The notes: generated by a model from the sequence alone, not told the origin. Positions 1 through 6,240 are shown, counted from the stretch's first letter. The stretch: DNA of 11,833 nt from an uncultured Bacilli bacterium (GCA_934089275.1 CAKOJJ010000025.1:1-11833); one strand, 5' to 3'. Program-made: numbers and translations.

Positions 1-6
1 TGAAAG

Positions 7-67
7 TAACATCCCGAAATGAAAAAAATGGGAAGTTAAATAAATATTTTACTTCAAAAAAGATGTA
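7..67. repeat. Left copies of two short intergenic repeats (A and B)
   Basis: Repeat A, TAACATCCCGA, lies at 7-17. Repeat B, TCAAAAAAGATGTA, lies at 54-67. Exact copies of both occur at the right edge of the window in the opposite order (B at 11762-11775, A at 11791-11801). Each lies near a surface-protein gene: here upstream of one, at the right edge downstream of its paralog. The core AAGATGT of repeat B is repeated at 75-81, 15 bases after its first copy at 60-66. Function unknown. They could be a conserved 5' leader of a gene family, regulator-binding sites or remnants of duplication. The matches are short, but exact and paired. Confidence 0.5.
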
Positions 68-83
68 AACAAGGAAGATGTCC

Positions 84-111
84 TTGAAAATCGGGGGGGG
101 TATTATAAAAT
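84..111 (+). promoter_or_regulatory. Candidate promoter with a G8 tract in its spacer (possible phase-variable switch)
   Basis: A -35-like TTGAAA (84-89) is followed by eight consecutive G (93-100) and an AT-rich -10 region. Possible -10 hexamers are TATTAT (101-106, spacer 11), TATAAA (104-109, spacer 14) and TAAAAT (106-111, spacer 16). A G-run this long is very unusual in such AT-rich DNA. It sits where slipped-strand gain or loss of G would change the -35/-10 distance. Homopolymer spacer tracts control phase-variable surface genes in other bacteria (known for Neisseria porA and opc and Mycoplasma hyorhinis vlp). The RBS-like AAGGTAGG (124-131) and the start codon at 138 follow. The exact -10 and any length variation are inference. 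Confidence 0.55.
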
Positions 112-137
112 AAAAATGTAGAAAAGGTAGGTAGAAT

Positions 138-1322
138 ATGAAAAAGAAGAGTATGCTTATAGTAGCAATATTACTAATGGCGATAGGTTTTGCAGCGGTA
201 TCAACAACATTAGTAATAAATGGAAGTACTAAAGTAAGTGAAAATGAAGAAGATTTCAGTGTAATCTTCACAGCTGCAAGTATAGATGGAAAGGATGTAT
301 ACAATTCAGTAATAGATGATACAAAGAAAGTAATAACTTTTGAGACAAGTGAATTAAAGACATTAAATCAAACAAGTATCTTAACATATGAAGTAACAAA
401 CAACTCAAGTAACTATGATGCAGAAGTTGATGTAACATGTGTACCAAAAGACGGAACAACAGCAAAATACACAAGCATCAAAAATGAGTTAGAAAATGAT
501 GCAACAGTAGTAAAAGCAAAAGAAAGCTTAAGTGGAACATTAACAGTAACATTAGATAAAACATCAACAGAAGAAGTAAGTGAAGAATATACATGTAAGT
601 TAGAATTCAATGCAGTAGAAAAAGATACATTAGGTATAGAATTAACTCAATTTGGAAAAGACAGTTGGAGTACAATTGCAGCAAATGTAAAAGCAGGAAA
701 CACAAATGAATATAATGTAGGAGATACAAAAGAAGTCGACCTAGGCGATTTAGGAATACATACAGTGCGTATATCAAACATGAGTGAATGTACAAATGGA
801 GAAACAAGCGAAACAGCATGTGGTTTTGTAGTTGAGTTTGTAGATATAATAACAAGACAACCATTCAATAGCACAAATACAAATGTAGGTGGATGGAAAG
901 ATTCAGAACTTCGCACATATATAAATGGAACAATATATAGTGCCCTTCCAAATGAATTGCAAAATGTAATAACAACAACAAAAGTAATATCAGGACATGG
1001 ACCAACAGAAGGAGAAACAAATTTTGAAACTCAAGATAAACTATATTTGTTAAACGCTCAAGAAGTATGGGAAAGTAACAAGGATGATACATCAGTAGGA
1101 ACATCAAAGCAATTAGATTATTATAAAAATCAAGGAGTAACAGCAAGCAGTTATGCTGGAGCAATAAAACAATATAATGGAAGTAATTTACATTGGTGGC
1201 TTCGTTCAGCTCATTCCCGCCGTACCAACAACAGTTTTCTTAAAGTCAACGTCGATGGTGGTGGGAACTACGACATTGCAAGCTCCTATAATGGCGTTTC
1301 TCCAGCTTTCCGAATTGCATAA
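138..1322 (+). CDS. Surface-exposed DUF6273-like protein with variable-looking C-terminus
   Basis: This 394-aa protein starts with a positively charged tip and one hydrophobic helix (about residues 5-27), acting as a signal peptide or uncleaved anchor. There is no lipobox Cys and no C-terminal LPXTG or membrane tail. Residues ~35-165 are Thr/Ser/Val-rich and look like a beta-sandwich, with two cysteines (101, 153) that could pair. Residues ~170-394 resemble DUF6273, a family of unknown function common in gut Firmicutes: a W-x-x-I-A-x-x-V-K-A-G-x-x-x-x-Y-x-V-G-D pattern, GGWKDSELRTYING, then WWLRS (353-357) and the end GVSPAFRIA (386-394). The fold is probably a binding domain facing outside; ligand unknown. 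The ATG at 138 follows AAGGTAGG. It is paralogous to the gene at 10470, with 48 of the first 60 residues identical. The last ~42 codons differ sharply in base and codon use from the rest. Confidence 0.75.
   Translation: MKKKSMLIVAILLMAIGFAAVSTTLVINGSTKVSENEEDFSVIFTAASIDGKDVYNSVIDDTKKVITFETSELKTLNQTSILTYEVTNNSSNYDAEVDVTCVPKDGTTAKYTSIKNELENDATVVKAKESLSGTLTVTLDKTSTEEVSEEYTCKLEFNAVEKDTLGIELTQFGKDSWSTIAANVKAGNTNEYNVGDTKEVDLGDLGIHTVRISNMSECTNGETSETACGFVVEFVDIITRQPFNSTNTNVGGWKDSELRTYINGTIYSALPNELQNVITTTKVISGHGPTEGETNFETQDKLYLLNAQEVWESNKDDTSVGTSKQLDYYKNQGVTASSYAGAIKQYNGSNLHWWLRSAHSRRTNNSFLKVNVDGGGNYDIASSYNGVSPAFRIA
1194..1322 (+). other. GC-enriched, C-ending-codon tail; candidate DGR variable region
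   Basis: From WWLRS to the stop, composition changes. Bases 1201-1320 contain 56 G/C of 120 (47%), against 17 of 60 (28%) in 1081-1140. About 15 of 42 codons end in C (tcc, cgc, acc, aac, gtc, tac, gac, agc, ggc, ttc), while upstream codons nearly all end in A or T. This is what adenine-specific mutagenesis of AAC/AAT-rich template codons would leave (AAC becoming NNC). The protein frame WWLRS-variable-GVSPAFRI resembles known Firmicutes DGR targets. The left flank TGGTGGCTTCGTTCAG (1194-1209) and the right flank ATTGCATAA are kept in the paralog, while the middle (about 1210-1310) is not. A 7-bp hairpin follows the stop. No template repeat or reverse transcriptase is in this window, so this remains a hypothesis. 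Gene conversion from a GC-richer donor is the main alternative. Confidence 0.45.
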
Positions 1323-1327
1323 TAAAT

Positions 1328-1351
1328 AAGAAGAGTAATCTTCTTTTTTTT
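1328..1351 (+). terminator. Intrinsic terminator after the first surface-protein gene
   Basis: AAGAAGA (1328-1334) pairs with TCTTCTT (1339-1345) around the four-base loop GTAA. A run of T to 1351 follows. It starts 5 bases after the stop codon. DGR variable regions are often followed closely by a short hairpin, so it might serve both roles. Termination is the simpler reading. Confidence 0.75.
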
Positions 1352-1362
1352 ATGCTTGTTCA

Positions 1363-1368
1363 TATAAT
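1363..1368 (+). promoter_or_regulatory. -10 box TATAAT, 5 bases upstream of an ATG
   Basis: A perfect TATAAT ends 5 bases before the ATG at 1374, so transcription would be expected to start at or next to that ATG. The -35 position (about 1340-1345) falls in the terminator arm and matches TTGACA poorly. There is no Shine-Dalgarno sequence between the two. This suggests a leaderless transcript, but in AT-rich DNA a chance TATAAT is possible. Confidence 0.4.
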
Positions 1369-1373
1369 TTAAT

Positions 1374-1553
1374 ATGAATAAATTTATGTTACAGTTGTTT
1401 TTAATTATTGGTATTTCATTTTCATTGAGTATATGTATACTTTATTTAAATTATTTTGAAATTGGGTATAATTTTTTTGAATATGTTAAACATAGTCTTG
1501 TATATATTATATTTATAGTAGTTGGATTTTTTATTTTAATAAAATTAAATTAG
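1374..1553 (+). CDS. Small two-helix membrane protein (59 aa)
   Basis: This short frame encodes 59 residues with two hydrophobic stretches, about residues 5-24 (FMLQLFLIIGISFSLSICIL) and 41-57 (SLVYIIFIVVGFFILIK). A short loop with a few charged residues (Glu, Lys, His) separates them, so it is most likely an integral membrane hairpin. Its TAG stop (1551-1553) overlaps the ribosome binding site TAGGAGG of the next gene, which suggests translational linkage and supports it being real. It has no ribosome binding site of its own; TATAAT lies 5 bases before the start, so the mRNA may be leaderless. I do not recognise a family. A chance frame in AT-rich DNA cannot be ruled out, but the hydrophobic pattern and tight fit before the next gene favour a gene. 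Confidence 0.55.
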   Translation: MNKFMLQLFLIIGISFSLSICILYLNYFEIGYNFFEYVKHSLVYIIFIVVGFFILIKLN

Positions 1554-1562
1554 GAGGTCAAA

Positions 1563-2105
1563 ATGAAATATTATTATGATATAACTTTAAACTTTAATGA
1601 ATCGCCTATAAGTTATTATGAATGGGAAAACAGTGATGATATTGAAAGACTTTTAAAAATAAAAGTGTATAAAGTAAGTGATTTAAAAGACTTCATTGGT
1701 TATAATGTAAAGATAGATTTAGAAGACGATAAATATGTTCTATGTGATGGAATAAATTCAATTGCAATTGAGGTAATCAATGGTAAAGTTGCATATCTCA
1801 GTTATTTAACATATGAAGATGAAATAAATATTTGTAAAATGGTTCGTAAAATGATAGTAACAAATATTTCTTATAAAAAGTTAACTAAAAGAAAAATCAT
1901 TCATGATCTTAGAGGAACTCTTATTGTTAAAAATTGTTTATTAGCTGCCTTAAAAGAAAATGATGAATACTTATTAAGATATATGTATTTACAAATAACT
2001 AACAAAGATTCAAAAGATATAGAGAAGATTAAAAAATTTCTAATTCAAGATATAAATTCCAATTTAAATGACAAATATATCGATTTATATAGAAAAATTA
2101 TATAG
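1563..2105 (+). CDS. Conserved-looking hypothetical protein, 180 aa
   Basis: A soluble, acidic to lysine-rich protein with no signal peptide or membrane segment. The start at 1563 is fixed by AGGAGG (1552-1557) five bases upstream. The N-terminal half looks like beta strands: YYYDITLNF, then a YYEW motif, a D-x-I-E-x-L-L-K-I-K-V-Y-K-V segment, and KYVLCDGINSIAIEVINGKVAYLS. The C-terminal half looks helical and charged. The opening pattern (strand, then YEW, then charged helix, then KIxxYKV) distantly recalls the UPF0736/YjbA (DUF3603) proteins of Bacillus. This is by-eye resemblance over ~45 residues and the protein is shorter, so I do not assign it. It is the second gene of a rightward cluster with a small membrane protein and a LemA-like protein. 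Its role is unknown. Confidence 0.75.
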   Translation: MKYYYDITLNFNESPISYYEWENSDDIERLLKIKVYKVSDLKDFIGYNVKIDLEDDKYVLCDGINSIAIEVINGKVAYLSYLTYEDEINICKMVRKMIVTNISYKKLTKRKIIHDLRGTLIVKNCLLAALKENDEYLLRYMYLQITNKDSKDIEKIKKFLIQDINSNLNDKYIDLYRKII

Positions 2106-2135
2106 AAAAATATATAATTAAATTAGGTGATAAAT

Positions 2136-2525
2136 ATGCATAAATATTTCATTATACTATTAATAATTTTAGTTGTTTTAGTAACTATATTTACTATTAT
2201 TGTTTATAATGAACTCATAACTTTAAGAAATGCTGTAACTGCTTCTTGGAAGGATTTAACTAAATCTATTGACGAATATATGAAATTATCTGGAAATGAC
2301 ACAAATGAATACAATAAATTAATTGCCGTAGAAGATATTATAGATTATTTTTATAAAGTAGATTCAAATGATCCTAAATTAGAAGATATAAAAGAACAAA
2401 TTAAATCACAAAAAAGAGTATATAATGATTATGCTTTAGCATTAAACAATAAAACAATGTTATTTCCATTTAATTTAGTTGCATCATTTTTTGGATTTTC
2501 TAAATGGCCATATTTTAGAGATTAA
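2136..2525 (+). CDS. Short LemA-like membrane protein
   Basis: A 129-aa protein with one N-terminal transmembrane helix (residues ~4-25) followed by YNELITLRNAVTASWKDL, the pattern of LemA proteins (YNxLVxLRNxVxxAWxxI). The C-terminus also matches: Q-K-R-V-Y-N-D-Y-A-L-A-L-N-N-K, then FPFNLVASFFGFSKWPYF, equivalent to LemA FPxNLIAxLFGFxxxxYF. LemA proteins are usually near 180-200 aa; this one lacks roughly one helical hairpin in the middle. The fold is a membrane-anchored helical bundle; the LemA biochemical role is not established. The ATG at 2136 is chosen because AGGTG (2125-2129) is a good ribosome binding site six bases upstream. A GTG at 2127 lies inside that site and is unlikely to be used. 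It sits 30 bases after the previous stop and ends just before a bidirectional terminator. Confidence 0.75.
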   Translation: MHKYFIILLIILVVLVTIFTIIVYNELITLRNAVTASWKDLTKSIDEYMKLSGNDTNEYNKLIAVEDIIDYFYKVDSNDPKLEDIKEQIKSQKRVYNDYALALNNKTMLFPFNLVASFFGFSKWPYFRD

Positions 2526-2555
2526 AAAACTCAAGATATTATTCTTGAGTTTTTA
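2524..2555. terminator. Bidirectional terminator between convergent genes
   Basis: ACTCAAGA (2529-2536) pairs with TCTTGAGT (2543-2550), loop TATTAT. The hairpin is flanked by an A-run on the left (2524-2529) and a T-run on the right (2550-2554), so it can terminate both the LemA-like gene and the leftward sortase gene. The sortase stop codon (2539-2541) lies in the loop, so one arm encodes its last residues. Confidence 0.8.
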
Positions 2556-4194
2556 TTTCTTCTTCATCAATTAAAACTGCATGTACAACATGTCTTGTTG
2601 TATGAGAGAAGCATGTTGATAAAGTTAATATTTTTGAAGAAGCATCAATGTTAACATTAAAATTATATAAACTTCTTGATTTTAACATATCTATAAAATT
2701 CATATATTCATCATCATTTGCAAATTCGGTTTTTAAATAATCTTCCGTAGCTGGTATTTTATAAATTGAGAATATACGCCATTTCATATTTTTAGTAGGA
2801 GTATTAAAAGTAATAACTTGATTACTTTCTTTTCTATACCAACTGCTATTTAAAGCATATTTTAAAGTACCAAACATTATACCTTGTTTTATATTATGAC
2901 CATATATTATAGTATTTTTATCTAAGTTAGTTGGATTATTTCGATAATCCATAAAAATCCATCCCATTGAATTTTTTCTCTTATTAAAATCACGATTTAA
3001 ATAATATGAATTAGTACTTGCTTGAACAACTGGATAATTAATTTTTGTATTATTAACAATTAAATAACCAACTGTATCATTATTTTTTTTCATAAGTTCT
3101 GTAAAAACTTGTTTATAATCAGTATAGTAAGCACTTGAATAGCTTGATCCTGCTTTCTTAGTAGTAGTAGATGTTTCTTCACGATTATCGATATAATCAA
3201 TATCACGATCATTATCATCTAAATTATTATTGCTACTTGCATTATCAATTATTTTGCTGATATCTATAAGTTCTTTTTCAACCGTTTTATTATCTTTAAA
3301 CTGAGCATAATAATCAAGCATCAAAGTAACAGCAGCTGTAACCATAATAAATATTATTATTGTAGTAAACATTTTAAAATTAATTTCTTTAAATAAGTTT
3401 TTTTTCTTATATGCATCAGAATAATTAAGTTTAAAAGTAATATTATTTTCATCCAAATAATTTTTATTAACTTTCTTTAAATAGTTAACTGAATTAAAAA
3501 TAGTTTTTAAATCATTGTTTTTTTCTTCAATTTCAATTTTTATATTTTTTTTCTTATTGGATATAATTTCATCCAAGATAGTTGTTAATAATTCATTTGA
3601 ATATTTCATTATCTTTATTGTTTTAAGTTTATCATTTAAATTCATAAATGTTTTAATATCATCAAAATCATCATTTTCACTTACAATTATATATTTTTTA
3701 TAATATATATCTGAAAAAGAATTAAGTGAGTTTATTATCATAAAACTTGATTTTTTTTCTATTTGAGATCTTGTTTTTACAACTAAATTTTTATTAACAT
3801 CTAATCTTTCAATTAAATATTTTGACATACTATAAAGTTCAATTTCTTTAACATAATGATTATCAATTAATTTTAAGAAAATATCCATATTTATATCTTT
3901 ATCTTCTTTAAATATTATTTTTTTAATATGTTCCCAAGTATTGATAAGCTCTAAAGAAATATTAGCTATATCATTTGATGATATAACAACTGTATTGATA
4001 TTTTTCTTTAAGATTGTAACATTTAAGAAAGATGAAACAAGTTCTTTATTTTCCAAAATATATGAACAAGAAAATTTAAGTTCTTTTAAGTTAATTACAT
4101 TTGTATTATTCAAATTCTTTTGTTCAACAGTTCTTTTCATTTTAGAAATAATTATTGAATTAGAACTTAATTTAAAAGAAATATTATAATCCAT
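2539..4194 (-). CDS. Class B sortase with large N-terminal cytoplasmic domain
   Basis: A membrane transpeptidase of the sortase family (551 aa). Residues 1-274 are hydrophilic and precede a single transmembrane helix (~275-295), then a low-complexity Asn/Asp/Ser/Thr linker (~300-358) and a sortase domain (~360-545). Class B features are TVGYLIVNNTKINYPVVQ, YYLNRDF and GWIFMDYRN. Catalytic His433 sits in YGHN, Cys528 in TLSTC, and Arg534 in TTRHVVHAVL. The helix would place the sortase domain outside and the first 274 residues inside. That part is unusual: typical class B sortases are ~230-250 aa with only a short tail before the helix. It shows repeated strand-helix units (VKEIELYSMSKYLIERL; KTIKIMKYSNELLTTILDEI), perhaps leucine-rich-repeat-like; no family recognised. 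AGGAGG (4201-4206 on the plus strand as TCCTCC) fixes the start. No substrate with a sorting signal is encoded in this window. Confidence 0.88.
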   Translation of the reverse strand: MDYNISFKLSSNSIIISKMKRTVEQKNLNNTNVINLKELKFSCSYILENKELVSSFLNVTILKKNINTVVISSNDIANISLELINTWEHIKKIIFKEDKDINMDIFLKLIDNHYVKEIELYSMSKYLIERLDVNKNLVVKTRSQIEKKSSFMIINSLNSFSDIYYKKYIIVSENDDFDDIKTFMNLNDKLKTIKIMKYSNELLTTILDEIISNKKKNIKIEIEEKNNDLKTIFNSVNYLKKVNKNYLDENNITFKLNYSDAYKKKNLFKEINFKMFTTIIIFIMVTAAVTLMLDYYAQFKDNKTVEKELIDISKIIDNASSNNNLDDNDRDIDYIDNREETSTTTKKAGSSYSSAYYTDYKQVFTELMKKNNDTVGYLIVNNTKINYPVVQASTNSYYLNRDFNKRKNSMGWIFMDYRNNPTNLDKNTIIYGHNIKQGIMFGTLKYALNSSWYRKESNQVITFNTPTKNMKWRIFSIYKIPATEDYLKTEFANDDEYMNFIDMLKSRSLYNFNVNIDASSKILTLSTCFSHTTRHVVHAVLIDEEEIKTQE

Positions 4195-4251
4195 TTAACA
4201 TCCTCCTTATTCTATATATAATATTAACATAAAATTTTTTTTAATTCCATA

Positions 4252-4280
4252 TTGAAAACTCATAAAATATTCATTATACT
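4252..4280 (+). promoter_or_regulatory. Promoter of the 565-aa RNB-like gene
   Basis: TTGAAA (4252-4257), a 17-base spacer and TATACT (4275-4280) form a good sigma-A-type promoter 38 bases upstream of the ATG at 4319. It lies in the divergent space shared with the leftward sortase gene. Confidence 0.65.
4273..4278 (-). promoter_or_regulatory. Possible -10 box for the sortase gene
   Basis: On the minus strand this reads TATAAT, 78 bases upstream of the sortase ATG. The -35 at 17 bases' distance would be GTTTAA (4296-4301), a poor match. It overlaps the rightward promoter's -10, so the two directions might compete. A chance match in AT-rich DNA is possible. Confidence 0.25.
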
Positions 4281-4318
4281 AAAAGTGTAAGTTATTTAAA
4301 CATAGGTAGGGTGGTTTT

Positions 4319-6016
4319 ATGGAAGCTTTATATGATATTGAAAAAATAGATTTAGAGGAATGTAGCTTAAAGGAAATGCTTACAATAGTTTCTTATTTAG
4401 TTGTCAACACTGATTTTAGTAACACTTCACTTATAGATAGATGTGTTTCCATTTGTACTCAGAAATTAGATGATTCTTTACGTCTTAAAGAAGATCTAGT
4501 TACTGAGTATTTTTATTTGTTAGATGTTTTAAAGAAAAAGAAGAGAAGTTTAGACAAAAATGATAAAAATAGAAAATATTTAAAAAGACTAGAAGACATT
4601 TTTAGAGAAAAGCAAATATATTTAGTCGAAGAAAAAACAGATCAACCATTTGAAGATATTTTAGTTAAGTGGTTAGATGATGAATCTTGTTATATGTATA
4701 TCAGAACATTGCTTGAAAGAAATATTAAAGCAACTAATACTAAAGTTAATGGAAAACATATTGTATTTTATATACTAGAACAATATATTAAGAACTTTAA
4801 AATAATGATAAAAGACAAGAATGGTGATTACATAAACAAAGATTATTTAAGAGAAGTATATTACTTGTTTACTAAGAGTTACTATATACGTTTAAGTAGA
4901 GAAGAAAAGAATGAAATTGATCAAATATTAAATGATTTTAAAGAATATATTAAAAATGTTTTAATTAAAGAATATCGTAAAAAAGCTGCATATAAAGAAA
5001 TTGCAAGTATGAAAAGTTGTGAGTTTTACAAATACATTCCTGAATATAATTACCCAGAATATAATGATGACAAATTAAGTTACGAAGTTACAAGAATAAA
5101 TGGATTGGTGTCCACAAAATCACCAACTTTAGAAGATGCTTTCCTTTTTAGAAATCGTGCTTATAAAGTAGATGGAAATAAGCTTAATATATATGTTATG
5201 GATATTTCTCCATATGTAACTGATAGAAGTATTATGCAAAACTATTTAGAATACCTTGAAAGCGAAAAAGTTCAAATGGATGAATTTGTAGAAAATGATT
5301 TTTCTTTTAAACCAGGTCATACTTATCAAACTATTTGTTATGAACTTGAATTTTATCCAAGTGGAGTAGTAAAAGGTTTAACAGTTTCTAAAAAAGATAT
5401 AAAAATAGGAAAAGAATATAAATCATATGCTGATTTTGATGAAGATGCTGAAGAACTATATGAATTATATAAAAAAGTGTCATTAAAAGATAAAGGAAGT
5501 TATGTAAGTTTTGACTTATTTAAAGTTAATGATTATTTTGATGAATTAGTAATTAAAGAATATTCAAAATTTATGACTCAACATAGATTACCATTTTTAT
5601 ATCGTGGATATAAATTAAAAAGTGATAAAGAAGTAAATGATGCTTTAAATGAATATTTAGTATATTTAAGTGGACTTACTAAAAAAGATGCCGTAACTAT
5701 TACTGATATTATTTGTTCAAGAATAGATAAAACTCATTATTCATTAGTGCCTTTTGATAATGGAGTATATAATACGATTATTACTGATCATAGAAATTAC
5801 TTATCTTTATTAAATGAAAAAGTTTTACATGATTTATACTTTAATGATCGTTTATTAAATAAAGATAGACTTCAAAGATTAAGAAAACAATATATTGAAG
5901 AATTAAAAAAGGTATGTGACGAATTTAATTCGTTAAACGATTATGTTGATGAAGATATGATTCGTATAAATAAGGGAAATATTAGAAGAAAAGTTAATAT
6001 ACCATCATTGACATAG
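4319..6016 (+). CDS. Predicted degenerate RNase II/R (RNB-domain) homolog
   Basis: This 565-aa protein has a helical, charged N-terminal part (~1-250, no family recognised) and a C-terminal part that lines up by eye, in order, with the RNB catalytic domain of the RNase R encoded next door. SPTLEDAF (268-275) matches SKDLDDAV. NIYVMDISPYVTDRS (290-304) matches LYVSIADVSHYVKPGS. The YELEFYPSGVVKGLTV strand pair matches IKIEITPDGKIVDYSI. ITDHRNYLSLLN (488-499) matches TSPIRRFADLMN. In this alignment one catalytic Asp becomes Thr270, another becomes Glu272, the last remains Asp273, and the active-site Arg is kept as Arg492. There is no helix-turn-helix, clear cold-shock domain or C-terminal S1 domain. 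I infer a pseudoenzyme or altered nuclease, possibly RNA-binding or a modulator of RNase R. RBS AGGGTGG (4308-4314). No terminator follows. Confidence 0.6.
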   Translation: MEALYDIEKIDLEECSLKEMLTIVSYLVVNTDFSNTSLIDRCVSICTQKLDDSLRLKEDLVTEYFYLLDVLKKKKRSLDKNDKNRKYLKRLEDIFREKQIYLVEEKTDQPFEDILVKWLDDESCYMYIRTLLERNIKATNTKVNGKHIVFYILEQYIKNFKIMIKDKNGDYINKDYLREVYYLFTKSYYIRLSREEKNEIDQILNDFKEYIKNVLIKEYRKKAAYKEIASMKSCEFYKYIPEYNYPEYNDDKLSYEVTRINGLVSTKSPTLEDAFLFRNRAYKVDGNKLNIYVMDISPYVTDRSIMQNYLEYLESEKVQMDEFVENDFSFKPGHTYQTICYELEFYPSGVVKGLTVSKKDIKIGKEYKSYADFDEDAEELYELYKKVSLKDKGSYVSFDLFKVNDYFDELVIKEYSKFMTQHRLPFLYRGYKLKSDKEVNDALNEYLVYLSGLTKKDAVTITDIICSRIDKTHYSLVPFDNGVYNTIITDHRNYLSLLNEKVLHDLYFNDRLLNKDRLQRLRKQYIEELKKVCDEFNSLNDYVDEDMIRINKGNIRRKVNIPSLT

Positions 6017-6036
6017 TAAATTCAAAGTGATAACAT
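6008..6036 (+). promoter_or_regulatory. Promoter of the T-box/rnr/thrS operon
   Basis: A perfect -35 TTGACA (6008-6013), a 17-base spacer and TAACAT (6031-6036), preceded by an extended -10 TG at 6028-6029. The -35 overlaps the last two codons of the upstream gene (TTG ACA TAG). Transcription would start near 6042-6044, just where the T-box stem I begins. Confidence 0.75.
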
Positions 6037-6041
6037 AATGG

Positions 6042-6240
6042 TAGAAATCGAAGAAGAAGGACAACATTAAATAATTTTTAATTTTTAGAGAGTTTGTGGT
6101 TGGTGAAAACAAATAATTGAGTATTTAATTACTACCTTCTAAGAGAATTAATAAATTCCGGAATAAACCGTTATCATAAAGAAGTTAAATAAAAGAGATG
6201 GTACCGTGCTATTTATGCACTCTTGAACATCTCTTTTTTT
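6042..6240 (+). promoter_or_regulatory. T-box riboswitch, threonine-specific (specifier ACU)
   Basis: This leader senses uncharged tRNA-Thr and controls the two genes downstream. Stem I can be drawn: AGAAGG (6055-6060) pairs with CCTTCT (6135-6140). Above it an internal loop has ACAAC (6061-6065) on one side and TACTA (6130-6134) on the other. ATTAAATA (6066-6073) then pairs with TATTTAAT (6122-6129). The 3' loop strand contains the codon ACU (6131-6133) followed by the usual purine, which specifies threonine and agrees with thrS downstream. The distal part has the conserved AGAGAG (6087-6092) and GGTTGGTGAAAAC. The T-box core GATGGTACCG (6197-6206) presents UGGU to pair with a tRNA ACCA end. 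Binding of uncharged tRNA should favour the antiterminator and expression. Confidence 0.92.
6191..6240 (+). terminator. T-box regulatory terminator
   Basis: AAAAGAGATG (6191-6200) pairs with CATCTCTTTT (6228-6237), followed by T to 6240. The 5' arm shares bases with the T-box sequence, so terminator and antiterminator are mutually exclusive. An inner GTGC/GCAC pairing (6207-6210 with 6217-6220 approximately) may add stability. Confidence 0.88.

Noticed and set aside
93..100. G-quadruplex at the G8 run
   Set aside because: A single G-run cannot form an intramolecular quadruplex and no neighbouring G-runs exist at either site.
268..1164. Several minus-strand frames inside the first surface gene, and a similar one at 10745-10942
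   Set aside because: They are Leu/Val/Ser-rich antisense shadows of Thr/Ser/Asn codons, lack ribosome binding sites, and one recurs in the paralog only because the sense gene is conserved.
138..1322. Sortase substrate: whether the surface proteins carry a cell-wall sorting signal
   Set aside because: Both proteins end in FRIA with no LPXTG/NPQTN-like motif, no C-terminal hydrophobic segment and no positive tail.
2127..2135. GTG at 2127 as start of the LemA-like gene
   Set aside because: The GTG is part of the ribosome binding site AGGTG for the ATG at 2136.
3515..4189. Plus-strand frames opposite the sortase N-terminal half
   Set aside because: Phe/Ile/Ser-rich translations are what antisense of Lys/Asn-rich coding DNA gives; no ribosome binding site or family resemblance.
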